A stretch of DNA of 26,917 nucleotides, from positions 18,511 through 45,427 of the forward strand of contig DNYJ01000003.1 in assembly GCA_003505155.1 (NCBI GenBank), written 5' to 3'. A model generated the notes under the pieces. That model did no database searches. It was not told the origin of the DNA and saw only the letters and a list, made by a program, of their open reading frames with translations. The position numbers were made by a program, and so were the translations under genes. The DNA comes from Candidatus Uhrbacteria bacterium (lineage in GTDB: Bacteria > Patescibacteriota > Patescibacteriia > UBA9934 > UBA10169). Shown here piece after piece: positions 16,243 through 23,406 of the stretch. How positions within the stretch are numbered: the stretch's first letter is position 1; every line of letters begins with the position of its first letter.

Positions 16243-17007
16243 ATGTTCGATGATCAACAATCTCAACCGGGAGCTGTGTCGAGCTCCAAAAAAGCGTCTC
16301 CACCGGAGGATATTTTTTCCGGCGTGGATCCTTCTGCGTCCGCTCCGGCAAATCCCGCGCCACGCGCGCCTTCCACAACTCCCGCTCCCGTGCCTCCCGG
16401 GCTTGGAGACCATGAAATCTTTTCCGCTCCGCCGGTTCCCCGCCCGACAGAGTCGTTCGGGCAGGCCGTGGCTCCTCGCGAGCCGGTGCAAGCCGTCTCC
16501 ATGGTTTCCCATGGCCGCACGGCTAAGAAGATGATTCTGATCGGCGTGATTGCCGTGCTGGTGGTGATCGCGGCTGTTCTTTTGGCCAGCCTCATTCTGC
16601 GTTCGCAAAAAGCGATGGTTCCCGCGGAGCTGTCTCCTGTTCCGAGCGTTACGACGCCGATTGAGGAAATCATTTCCCCGTCTTCGAGTGTGATCCCAGG
16701 GTCGGACAATCCGCGCGTTCGCGACGATTTGCTTTTGGGAGGATCCGGGGAGCCCGAATCACCGGCTGTTCCGACCGACTCTGATCGCGACGGCCTTTCC
16801 GACGAAGAAGAACTTTCGCTTGGAACCTCTTCGCGCTCGGCCGACACCGATGCCGACGGCCTTTCCGACCGCGATGAAACGAAGCAGTGGGGAACGAATC
16901 CGCTCAATCCAGACACCGATGGAGATTCCTACAAGGATGGAGACGAAGTGAACAACGGATATGATCCCAAGGGGTCGGGAAAACTTTTTGAAATTCCTGG
17001 GGAATAG
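16243..17007 (+). CDS. Single-pass membrane protein with three TSP3 repeats
   Basis: Unknown function; 254 aa. Seen: a cytoplasmic-type N-terminal region of about 90 residues rich in Pro, Ala and Ser; one membrane helix at about 97-119 preceded by RTAKK; a Pro/Ser-rich linker; and a C-terminal block of three thrombospondin type 3-like repeats (DSDRDGLSDEEELSLGT, DTDADGLSDRDETKQWGT, DTDGDSYKDGDEVNNGY), which in this family wrap calcium ions with their aspartates. I chose ATG 16243; a TTG at 16198 is in frame but would add a hydrophobic stretch encoded by the inverted repeat. It shares its plan with the genes on both sides, although their N-terminal parts are unrelated, so the three are functional rather than simple duplicates. 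An upstream -10 suggests some expression independent of the giant gene. Confidence 0.85.
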   Translation: MFDDQQSQPGAVSSSKKASPPEDIFSGVDPSASAPANPAPRAPSTTPAPVPPGLGDHEIFSAPPVPRPTESFGQAVAPREPVQAVSMVSHGRTAKKMILIGVIAVLVVIAAVLLASLILRSQKAMVPAELSPVPSVTTPIEEIISPSSSVIPGSDNPRVRDDLLLGGSGEPESPAVPTDSDRDGLSDEEELSLGTSSRSADTDADGLSDRDETKQWGTNPLNPDTDGDSYKDGDEVNNGYDPKGSGKLFEIPGE

Positions 17008-17010
17008 TTG

Positions 17011-17030
17011 ATAGGTCATAGATGACCTAT
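17011..17030. repeat. Near-perfect palindrome plus iterated word in the spacer
   Basis: ATAGGTCAT and ATGACCTAT (9-bp arms, 2-base centre) are followed by two more variants of the word ATAGGACC up to the next start codon at 17047. No promoter or ribosome-binding site is visible in this 39-base spacer. Confidence 0.65.
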
Positions 17031-17046
17031 AGGACCCATAGGACCT

Positions 17047-18084
17047 ATGGCAAACAACGAACAAGCAACGCCCAAAGACGCTGTCCGGACAGACATCGGA
17101 ATGATTCATGTCATGCCCGCGGTCTATCAGGGCGGGAAGATGCCGGAAGGATCAAAAGCCGCAGAGCCGCGGCTGTCCTTGTCGCATCGTGTTGAGGGGC
17201 ATGAACAGAAGAAGCCGATGTCGCCTCAACCTCAAGTAAAACAGCCAGTCGCGAAGCCGCTTCCGCCGAAAAAGAATCCTCACAAGCGCCGCATTCTGTT
17301 GATGGTCGGCGGCGGGGTTGTCTTTGCTCTCATGATCGTTGTCCTCGTGGTTTTTCTGACGAGTCGGAGTGCGGAAACCGACGAGCTCCCCGCACCGGTT
17401 GTCATAATTCCTGAAGCGCCTTCCGTGGTGGTGCCGGAACCGGTTCCGGAACCTGTTCCGGAACCGGAGCCTGGTCAAGGAGAACCGTTCATGAAAGAAC
17501 CGACGTCCGGGCGGGACACCGACTCTGACGGGCTTTCGGACGTCGAAGAGCGTTTGTATGGTTCCAACCCTCGCCTTCCCGATACCGATCGCGACGGTTT
17601 CCTCGACGGCAACGAAGTGTTCCATCAGTACGATCCCATGACGCCCGATCCGGCGGAGCTGTTTGATCGGGGGGTCGTGTCATGGTTTGAACAGCCGCTT
17701 GTGGTGTTTTTGTATCCATCCGTCTGGAAGCCATCCGTGGCTTTTGAACCCCCGTTCTTTCTTAATCTCGTGATTGAAGTGCCAAGCGGGGAGAGAGTAA
17801 CCGTGAATACTTCCCGCATGGCCGATGGGTCAAGCCTCCGAATGGAACTCGAGCGCATGGCCGAAGAAGAGAAGGATCCAAAGATTCTCGATGTCGAGTA
17901 CTCGAAGAGCAAGGCCGGATACGAACTGGCGATGCAGAAGGATCAGATGCGCGCGACGCTCGCGGTTGACGGACTCTTAGTCGTGTTCCGTTACGAGCTT
18001 GGGGAGAAGAACACGATTGACTTTGTCCAGACGTTTCAAATGATGGTGAATAGTCTTGATACCGCCTCCGAACCTGGGGATTGA
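17047..18084 (+). CDS. Single-pass membrane protein with TSP3 repeats and a unique C-terminal domain
   Basis: Unknown function; 345 aa. Seen: an N-terminal cytoplasmic region with a strongly basic stretch (PPKKNPHKRR) just before a membrane helix at about 83-105, which by the positive-inside rule places the C-terminus outside; a Pro/Glu/Val linker (VPEPVPEPVPEPEP); two TSP3-like repeats (DTDSDGLSDVEERLYGSNP, DTDRDGFLDGNEVFHQYDP); and a C-terminal domain of about 130 residues with alternating strands and a helix that I do not recognise. That domain looks like a small alpha/beta lipoprotein-type fold (FLYPSVWKPSV, then a Met-rich helix) but this is a guess. ATG 17047 is the first Met of the frame. 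The gene ends 3 bases before ybeY, so the surface locus runs directly into housekeeping genes. Confidence 0.83.
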   Translation: MANNEQATPKDAVRTDIGMIHVMPAVYQGGKMPEGSKAAEPRLSLSHRVEGHEQKKPMSPQPQVKQPVAKPLPPKKNPHKRRILLMVGGGVVFALMIVVLVVFLTSRSAETDELPAPVVIIPEAPSVVVPEPVPEPVPEPEPGQGEPFMKEPTSGRDTDSDGLSDVEERLYGSNPRLPDTDRDGFLDGNEVFHQYDPMTPDPAELFDRGVVSWFEQPLVVFLYPSVWKPSVAFEPPFFLNLVIEVPSGERVTVNTSRMADGSSLRMELERMAEEEKDPKILDVEYSKSKAGYELAMQKDQMRATLAVDGLLVVFRYELGEKNTIDFVQTFQMMVNSLDTASEPGD

Positions 18085-18087
18085 GCT

Positions 18088-18510
18088 ATGATTCGCATTG
18101 AATACGCGCCCGGCCGGGCAAGGGGCGAGGGGAGGCTTTCGGAGGCGCTGGTGAGACGGACGGCCAGAGTCGTTTCGAAGGCTCTTCGGCTGAAGGGATC
18201 CTTCGTTGTTTCGATCGCACTCGTGGACGCTCCTTCGATGCACCGATTGAACAAAGCGTTTCGCGGCAAGGATGCCGTTACGGACGTCCTTTCTTTTACC
18301 TACGGTGAACGAGAAATGTTTGGAGAGATTCTCATCTGCCCGTCCCAAGCGCGGAAGCAGGCTCGGTCGGCAAAGCGTTCGCTGAAGAAAGAAATGCTCG
18401 AGCTTCTCGTGCACGGCCTGCTTCACGTATTCGGCTATGACCATCTCAAACCGCAGGATGCGCGCGTAATGCTCCCGCTTCAGGAGCGTTTGTTAAAGAA
18501 TCTCGTATGA
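18088..18510 (+). CDS. ybeY: Endoribonuclease YbeY
   Basis: Single-strand-specific metallo-endoribonuclease involved in 16S rRNA 3'-end maturation and ribosome quality control. Seen: NKAFRGKDAVTDVLSF at about residues 55-70, the family hallmark, and the zinc site HGLLHVFGYDH with His109, His113 and His119. Length is 140 aa, close to the usual 150, with the N-terminal strand region intact. The start ATG lies 3 bases after the preceding stop and the end overlaps dgkA by 4 bases (ATGA), so it is translated in a chain with both neighbours. All catalytic residues are present, so activity is expected. Confidence 0.95.
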   Translation: MIRIEYAPGRARGEGRLSEALVRRTARVVSKALRLKGSFVVSIALVDAPSMHRLNKAFRGKDAVTDVLSFTYGEREMFGEILICPSQARKQARSAKRSLKKEMLELLVHGLLHVFGYDHLKPQDARVMLPLQERLLKNLV

Positions 18511-18875
18511 GCCTCACACAACTGTTGAAAAGTTTCCGCTACGCCTTTCGCGGTTTCGGGCATCTCTGGAGATCCGAACAAAATTTTCGTCTGCAGGTTC
18601 TGGCCGGCGCTCTGGCACTTGCGGCCGCATGGATCCTCCCGCTTCTCGTTTGGCAGCGCATCACAATCGTCCTTCTCGTGGCCATGGTGCTGGTGCTTGA
18701 GATCATCAACAGCGTCATTGAGCGGCTTGCCGATGTCCTCAAGTCAAGGATCCACCCTTCCGTTCGGGACATGAAGGACATGATGGCGACCGCGGTCTTG
18801 TTGGCTTCGTTCGTTGCGCTCCTGATCGGGGGCATCATCTTGTATCCATATCTTGTTCAGCTGTGGATGGAGTAG
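18507..18875 (+). CDS. dgkA: Diacylglycerol/undecaprenol kinase family protein
   Basis: Small integral membrane kinase; Gram-positive-type members phosphorylate undecaprenol for cell-wall lipid carrier recycling, proteobacterial ones phosphorylate diacylglycerol. Seen: 122 aa with an amphipathic N-terminal helix (SFRYAFRGFGHLWRSEQNFR), three hydrophobic helices, and the family motif EIINSVIERLADVL at 65-78 with Glu65, Glu72 and Asp76, followed by RDMKDMMATAVLLA at 87-100. The start ATG overlaps the ybeY stop. The ybeY-dgkA order is common in bacteria. Given the apparently single-membrane CPR context, undecaprenol is the more likely substrate (inference). Confidence 0.92.
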   Translation: MSLTQLLKSFRYAFRGFGHLWRSEQNFRLQVLAGALALAAAWILPLLVWQRITIVLLVAMVLVLEIINSVIERLADVLKSRIHPSVRDMKDMMATAVLLASFVALLIGGIILYPYLVQLWME

Positions 18876-18885
18876 AGCTCAATTC

Positions 18886-18914
18886 TTGTTCAGAACGAAT
18901 CAATCTCGTATACT
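18886..18914 (+). promoter_or_regulatory. ftsA promoter
   Basis: TTGTTC (18886-18891), a 17-base spacer and TATACT (18909-18914). Predicted start of transcription is 18921, only 3 bases before the ftsA ATG at 18924, so the message would be essentially leaderless. Confidence 0.75.
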
Positions 18915-18923
18915 AGGGGACGT

Positions 18924-20186
18924 ATGAAGAGTCAGGAGATCATCGCGGGGCTTGATATCGGTTCCACCGCCATTCGTGTTGCTGTTGGAGAAAGGATAGG
19001 GACTTCGGAAGGGAAGGATCAGCTTCATATTGTCGGAGCGGTCGAAGTGCCTTCCGAGGGAGTCAGCAAAGGGAGTGTAACGAGCCTTGAGAACACGGTG
19101 TCGTGTTTGAGTAAGGCGATCGAGAAGGCCGAACGAATGACGGGCCTCCCCATCGGGAGCGCATGGGTTGGTATCGGCGGATCGCACATCATCGCGCAAG
19201 AAAGCAAAGGCGTTGTGGGCGTGTCTCGTTCGGACGGGGAGATTCGAGAAGAAGACGTTGACCGCGCCATTGATGCGGCTCGCACAGTGGCGACGCCCGC
19301 CAATTATGAAATCCTCCACGTCATTCCCAAGGGGTTTACGGTGGATGGAGAACGCGGCATCAAGGATCCGGTCGGCATGACGGGCATCCGTCTCGAAGTG
19401 GATGCCGTGATCGTTCAAGGGTTGAGCTCGCAAATCAAGAATCTCACCAAGAGCGTGTACCGCACAGGGATTGACATTGACGATCTCGTGTTTTCCATTC
19501 TGGCGGCTTCGGAAGCGGTTGTAACGGAGCGTCAAAAGGAACTGGGCGTCTGCGTGGTCAATATCGGGGCATCTCTTACCAGTTTGGCGGTGTTTGAAGA
19601 GGGAGACGTGCTCCACACAGCCGTTCTGCCTCTTGGCGCCGATCACATTACTTCCGACATCGCCATTGGGCTTCGCACCTCGCTCGACGTCGCGGAGGGC
19701 GTCAAACTTGGCGCGGGGACGGCACTGTCCGAATCCGTGGGACGTAAGGACGAAGTCAATCTTTCCCTGTACGGCGCTCCGGAAGATGAACGAGTCATGC
19801 GCCGTTACGTTGCGGAAATTATCGAAGCGCGCGTCGAAGAGATTTTTGAAAAGATTGATGAAGAACTCGTGCGATGCGGACGCTCCGGCATGTTGCCTTC
19901 GGGCGTGGTCATCACCGGCGGCGGAGCGAAGCTGAACGGGATGCTTGATGTGGCCAAAAAACGTCTGCGCCTTCCGGCAAGCTTGGGTATTCCCATGGGA
20001 GTCTCAACCGTGATTGACCGCGTGAAGGATCCGGCCATGGCGACCGCCGTGGGTCTTGTCGCGTGGGGAAATATGATTGCTCGCACACAGGGGCGTCCAA
20101 AGCTTGGAAGCCTTTTTGCCAAGTTTGCCATTATGGAGGATCTTCGAGGCGGGATTGTGAAATGGTTGAAGGCTTTGAAACCTTAG
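18924..20186 (+). CDS. ftsA: Cell division protein FtsA
   Basis: Actin-like ATPase that tethers FtsZ filaments to the membrane and recruits later division proteins. Seen: phosphate-1 region GLDIGSTAIRVAVGE at about 9-23, the 1C domain in between, phosphate-2 region NIGASLTSLAVF near 213, the adenosine motif GVVITGGGAKLNGM near 330, and a C-terminal amphipathic helix GGIVKWLKALKP that acts as the membrane-targeting sequence. Length is 420 aa, normal for the family. The gene is followed by ftsZ after a 164-base spacer that contains a separate ftsZ promoter, so the two can be controlled independently. The other division and cell-wall genes that usually precede ftsA (ftsQ, murC, murG) are absent here; dgkA lies upstream instead. 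Confidence 0.96.
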   Translation: MKSQEIIAGLDIGSTAIRVAVGERIGTSEGKDQLHIVGAVEVPSEGVSKGSVTSLENTVSCLSKAIEKAERMTGLPIGSAWVGIGGSHIIAQESKGVVGVSRSDGEIREEDVDRAIDAARTVATPANYEILHVIPKGFTVDGERGIKDPVGMTGIRLEVDAVIVQGLSSQIKNLTKSVYRTGIDIDDLVFSILAASEAVVTERQKELGVCVVNIGASLTSLAVFEEGDVLHTAVLPLGADHITSDIAIGLRTSLDVAEGVKLGAGTALSESVGRKDEVNLSLYGAPEDERVMRRYVAEIIEARVEEIFEKIDEELVRCGRSGMLPSGVVITGGGAKLNGMLDVAKKRLRLPASLGIPMGVSTVIDRVKDPAMATAVGLVAWGNMIARTQGRPKLGSLFAKFAIMEDLRGGIVKWLKALKP

Positions 20187-20220
20187 GTAGACGGTAGACG
20201 GTAGACGGTAGGGGGTAGGG
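20187..20220 (+). repeat. Iterated 7-base words after ftsA
   Basis: Three perfect copies of GTAGACG (20187-20207) begin immediately after the ftsA stop and are followed by GTAGGG and GGTAGGG. No hairpin is formed. A similar GTAGGG-containing spacer follows ftsZ. Confidence 0.75.
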
Positions 20221-20256
20221 AGGCGAGAGTCTCTTTTTTCTCATCCACAAAAATAG

Positions 20257-20285
20257 TTGACACTCCAGAAACATCACCGTATCCT
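20257..20285 (+). promoter_or_regulatory. ftsZ promoter
   Basis: Consensus TTGACA at 20257-20262, a 17-base spacer, and TATCCT at 20280-20285. Transcription is predicted from about 20292, giving a 59-nt leader before ATG 20351. This is the strongest -35 in the window. Confidence 0.82.
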
Positions 20286-20297
20286 TTGAGTAAGAAT

Positions 20298-20315
20298 TCT
20301 GCTCAAGAGAGCAGA
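20298..20315 (+). promoter_or_regulatory. Stem-loop near the 5' end of the ftsZ leader
   Basis: TCTGCTC (20298-20304) and GAGCAGA (20309-20315) form a perfect 7-bp stem with the loop AAGA, about 7 bases from the predicted transcript start. A 5'-terminal stem of this kind often protects mRNA from decay; that role is inferred. Confidence 0.5.
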
Positions 20316-20350
20316 GACTGAACACATAATGTATTCACCATGATTATTCT

Positions 20351-21589
20351 ATGGCTCAAGTTAAACCGGATTTTGAAACCTTCGCCAAGATCAAAGTCGT
20401 CGGCATCGGCGGCGGCGGCGGTTCGGCGATCAACCGCATGATTACGGAGGGCATCAAGGGCGTGGACTTTGTCGCGATCAATACCGACGTGCAGGCGCTT
20501 CACCAGAATCTTGCCAAGCAAAAAATTTCCATTGGGAAGACGGTAACGCGAGGACTTGGCGCCGGGATGAATCCGGAACTTGGGAAAATGGCGGCGGAGG
20601 AAAATCAGAACGACATCCGCAATATCTTGAATGGCACCGACATGGTCTTTTTGACGGCCGGACTTGGGGGGGGAACGGGATCGGGGGCCATCACGGAAAT
20701 TGCCAAGCTGGCCAAAGATGTCGGATCTCTCTGCGTCGCGGTCGTCACCAAGCCGTTCACGTTTGAGGGCGCCCAGCGCAAGCGTATTGCGGACGAGGCG
20801 TTCCAGAACCTGATTCAGTATGTGGACACCGTGATTACCATTCCCAACGACCGCGTTTTACAAATTATTGACAAGAAGACATCCCTGCTTGATGCGTTCA
20901 AAGTCGTAGATGATGTGCTTCGGCAGGGCGTGCAGGGGATCAGCGATTTGATCACCGTGCCCGGCCTCATCAACGTGGACTTTGCCGACGTGCGTGCCAT
21001 CATGGAAAATGCCGGTTCGGCTCTCATGGGCATCGGCAAATCAACGGGGGAAAATAGGTCGGTGGAAGCCGCCAAACAGGCGATCGCGAGCCCGCTTCTT
21101 GAACTCTCCATTGACGGCGCGAAGGGCATCCTCTTCACGATCACCGGTTCGGAGTCGCTTGGCATGCACGAAGTTGCCGAAGCCGCCAAGGTGATCACCG
21201 GTTCGGCCGATGAAGACGCCAAGGTGATCTTCGGAGCCAACATTGATCCCGATCTCGGAGATGAAGTGCGCATTACCGTGGTGGCTACCGGATTCGACAG
21301 CCGCGAGCGCCGAAGCATGTCGTCTCACGGAGCGTCGGAAGTCCCCGCGCAATCCACATGGTCTCCTTCTTCGCTTCTTCGGCGCGAACAGGAACGCCCC
21401 GCTCCATCTCCGATGAAGCCCGCGCGCCCCATGATGGTGCCTCCAAAACCCGCGCGAATGGAGTACGCATCCGAGCCAGAATCCTCGCGAGCGCAAAAGC
21501 CGTCCATCCCTGCCATGCCAAAGAAGGTCGAAACGCAGGAAGAAGACGATCTCGAGATCCCGGCGTTTATTCGAAAGAAGATGATGTAG
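20351..21589 (+). CDS. ftsZ: Cell division protein FtsZ
   Basis: Tubulin-like GTPase that forms the cytokinetic ring. Seen: N-terminal VVGIGGGGGSAINRM, the tubulin signature GGGTGSG at residues 106-112, the T7 catalytic loop NVDFADV at 208-214 with Asp210 and Asp213, a Pro/Arg/Ser-rich flexible linker from about 320, and a conserved C-terminal peptide DLEIPAFIRKKMM that binds FtsA. Length is 412 aa, typical. ATG 20351 is chosen because it gives the standard N-terminus; an ATG at 20340 is out of frame. No ribosome-binding site is apparent despite the 59-nt leader. It pairs with ftsA upstream. All GTP-binding and hydrolysis elements are present. Confidence 0.97.
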   Translation: MAQVKPDFETFAKIKVVGIGGGGGSAINRMITEGIKGVDFVAINTDVQALHQNLAKQKISIGKTVTRGLGAGMNPELGKMAAEENQNDIRNILNGTDMVFLTAGLGGGTGSGAITEIAKLAKDVGSLCVAVVTKPFTFEGAQRKRIADEAFQNLIQYVDTVITIPNDRVLQIIDKKTSLLDAFKVVDDVLRQGVQGISDLITVPGLINVDFADVRAIMENAGSALMGIGKSTGENRSVEAAKQAIASPLLELSIDGAKGILFTITGSESLGMHEVAEAAKVITGSADEDAKVIFGANIDPDLGDEVRITVVATGFDSRERRSMSSHGASEVPAQSTWSPSSLLRREQERPAPSPMKPARPMMVPPKPARMEYASEPESSRAQKPSIPAMPKKVETQEEDDLEIPAFIRKKMM

Positions 21590-21630
21590 TTAGGGAGTAG
21601 GATGTAGGATGTAGGCTTTAGGGAGTAGGG
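21590..21630 (+). repeat. Direct repeats after ftsZ
   Basis: TTAGGGAGTAGG occurs at 21590-21601 and again at 21618-21629, with two copies of GATGTAG (21601-21614) between. It starts at the base after the ftsZ stop and ends before the nrdR promoter; it does not form a hairpin. Confidence 0.75.
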
Positions 21631-21647
21631 ACTGAACCTACTTCTTT

Positions 21648-21656
21648 TGCTATAAT
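21648..21656 (+). promoter_or_regulatory. nrdR extended -10 promoter
   Basis: TGCTATAAT: a perfect TATAAT (21651-21656) with TG extension and no good -35. Predicted transcription start 21663, two bases before ATG 21665, so nrdR would be leaderless. Confidence 0.72.
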
Positions 21657-21664
21657 GGGAACCT

Positions 21665-22147
21665 ATGCATTGTCCCATTTGCCATCACAAAGAAACCAAG
21701 GTAGTGGATTCCCGTCTGCATAATGAAGGCATGGGCATTCGGCGGCGTCGGCAATGCGAGAAGTGCGACTACCGCTTTTCCACAATCGAGGAAATGGAGA
21801 TGCTCGGTTTCACGGTGGTGAAGCGCGACGGCAGGAGGGTGCCTTACGAACGCGAGAAGGTTTTGCGCGGGCTTGAACGGTCGCTTGAAAAGCGCGCCTA
21901 CACCGAATCTGCTTTTCAAAAGCTCGTGCACCGGATTGAACGCGACGTGCAGAAGAAACGGACAGGGGAAATCACGAGTGCCCAGCTGGGTGAGATCGTG
22001 ATGAAGCATTTGCGGCGGTTCGACAAGATTGCGTATATCCGCTTCGCTTCGGTGTATCAGTCGTTTGAAGAGCTCGAGGATATTGAACGGGAGATTGAGA
22101 TGTTGATGCGCCGCAAGAAGCGAAAGAAGATCCATCATAAAGAGTGA
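21665..22147 (+). CDS. nrdR: Transcriptional repressor NrdR
   Basis: Zinc-ribbon/ATP-cone repressor of ribonucleotide reductase genes that senses the ATP/dATP ratio. Seen: zinc ribbon with CPIC (Cys3, Cys6) and CEKC (Cys31, Cys34), the basic IRRRRQCEKCDYRFSTIEE block, then the ATP-cone from about residue 48 (VVKRDGRRVPYEREKVLRGL) and the FASVYQSFEELEDIE end of the domain. Length is 160 aa, usual for the family, with a Lys/Arg-rich tail. The target nrd genes are not in this window and no NrdR box is apparent nearby. The final codons overlap a possible GTG start of the downstream protease, so the two are probably one transcript. Confidence 0.95.
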   Translation: MHCPICHHKETKVVDSRLHNEGMGIRRRRQCEKCDYRFSTIEEMEMLGFTVVKRDGRRVPYEREKVLRGLERSLEKRAYTESAFQKLVHRIERDVQKKRTGEITSAQLGEIVMKHLRRFDKIAYIRFASVYQSFEELEDIEREIEMLMRRKKRKKIHHKE

Positions 22148-22152
22148 ACCGT

Positions 22153-23403
22153 ATGAACGAAGAACACACAAAAATAACGGAACAGGCCGCTCCCATGATG
22201 GCGCTCGGGGCGCTCGCCGGAGCTGTGGCAGGACTTTTCGTGATCGGCGGTTTCTTTTTGTGGTTTGAAACATGGATCAATCAGCCGTCAACGTGGGAAG
22301 CGTTTAGCCAGAAGGAGGCGAATCAAGCGGTCGTGGAACTTCAAGAGGAGGAAGCGGCGACGATTGCGATCGTGGAGAGGGTTTCTTCGGCGGTGGCGAG
22401 CGTAACGATCCGCAAACTCCCCGCGGATCTTCGCGGCGGGCCGGTCATCCTTTTTAATGGACAGCCGTTTGGCGGAAGTGAACCAAAGAGCGCGCGCGAA
22501 GACGGACTGGTGGATGTGGGAAGCGGGACGGCGTTCTTCGTGGATGCGGAAGGGATGCTGTTGACTAACCGCCATGTGGCCGAAGACGAGAACGCCCGGT
22601 ACTTCATCACGACGTGGGACGGAAATGAGTACGAAGCGGACGTCGTGGCTCGCGATACGCTTTACGATGTGGCGGTTCTACGCGTGAAGGCACCCGACGT
22701 TCCCGAAGGAGGATTTTCGGTGGCGGAGATGGCTCTCAATGAGCCGCTTCGGATCGGCCAGACGGTGATTGCGGTTGGGAACGCTCTGGGAGAATTTAAG
22801 AATACGGTGACGAAAGGCATTGTTTCTGGCATCAACCGCGATCTGGTTGCAGGAGGCGGAGGCGGCAGTGAACGCATCCAAGAAGCCATCCAAACCGACG
22901 CCGCCATCAACCCGGGCAACTCCGGCGGCCCGCTCATCAATTTGCGCGGGGAAGTGATCGGGATCAATACGGCCGTCTCCAACCGCGGAAGCGGACTCGG
23001 ATTTGCCATTCCGATCTCCGTCGGAAAAAGGGCGGTGGACGATGTGAGGGAGTTCGGTCGCATCGTGCGTCCGTGGCTCGGCATCCGCTACGTCATGCTT
23101 GATGATGCACGCGCTGAAGAATACGGACTGCCAAAACTCCAGCGCGGCGCTTATATCCTGCCAAGCGAGGAGACGGAAGCGCCGGGCGTGCTGGCTGGCT
23201 CTCCGGCGGCAGAAGCAGGACTGCGCGAGGGCGACGTGATCGTGAAGCTTGACAGCCGCTTGCTCACAAAAGACGACAACCTTGCCGCTCTCCTCAACGC
23301 ATACGATCCGCTTGACGCGGTCACGCTTGAAGTCCTGCGCGACGGCACGATCCTTCAAGTAACGGTTACACTGGGCGAGTTTGACGACGACGTCTTACAA
23401 TAA
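22153..23403 (+). CDS. HtrA/DegP-type membrane-anchored serine protease
   Basis: Trypsin-like protease with one PDZ domain, acting outside the cytoplasmic membrane on damaged or misfolded exported proteins. Seen (numbered from ATG 22153): an N-terminal membrane anchor at about 15-38, catalytic His141 in LLTNRHVAED, Asp172 in DTLYDVAVL, Ser257 in INPGNSGGPL, and a C-terminal PDZ domain from about 320 (GSPAAEAGLREGDVIVKLD). Length is 416 aa, in line with single-PDZ HtrA proteins. An alternative GTG start at 22144 overlaps the nrdR stop and adds three residues; ATG 22153 is preferred. Given the large secreted, disulfide-rich proteins in the same window, a surface quality-control role is plausible. 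The triad is intact. Confidence 0.94.
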   Translation: MNEEHTKITEQAAPMMALGALAGAVAGLFVIGGFFLWFETWINQPSTWEAFSQKEANQAVVELQEEEAATIAIVERVSSAVASVTIRKLPADLRGGPVILFNGQPFGGSEPKSAREDGLVDVGSGTAFFVDAEGMLLTNRHVAEDENARYFITTWDGNEYEADVVARDTLYDVAVLRVKAPDVPEGGFSVAEMALNEPLRIGQTVIAVGNALGEFKNTVTKGIVSGINRDLVAGGGGGSERIQEAIQTDAAINPGNSGGPLINLRGEVIGINTAVSNRGSGLGFAIPISVGKRAVDDVREFGRIVRPWLGIRYVMLDDARAEEYGLPKLQRGAYILPSEETEAPGVLAGSPAAEAGLREGDVIVKLDSRLLTKDDNLAALLNAYDPLDAVTLEVLRDGTILQVTVTLGEFDDDVLQ

Positions 23404-23406
23404 AAT

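Noticed and set aside
20187..20220. CRISPR array
   Set aside because: The repeated units are only 7 bases and directly adjacent, without spacers, and no cas genes are in the window.
21590..21664. NrdR-box autoregulation upstream of nrdR
   Set aside because: I see no palindromic ACA-type NrdR box in the spacer; the repeats there are unrelated words.
23396..23406. Leaderless promoter for pyk (TACAAT just before the ATG)
   Set aside because: The predicted start would lie one base inside the start codon and there is no -35 or TG extension; pyk can be read through from htrA. Not listed as a feature.
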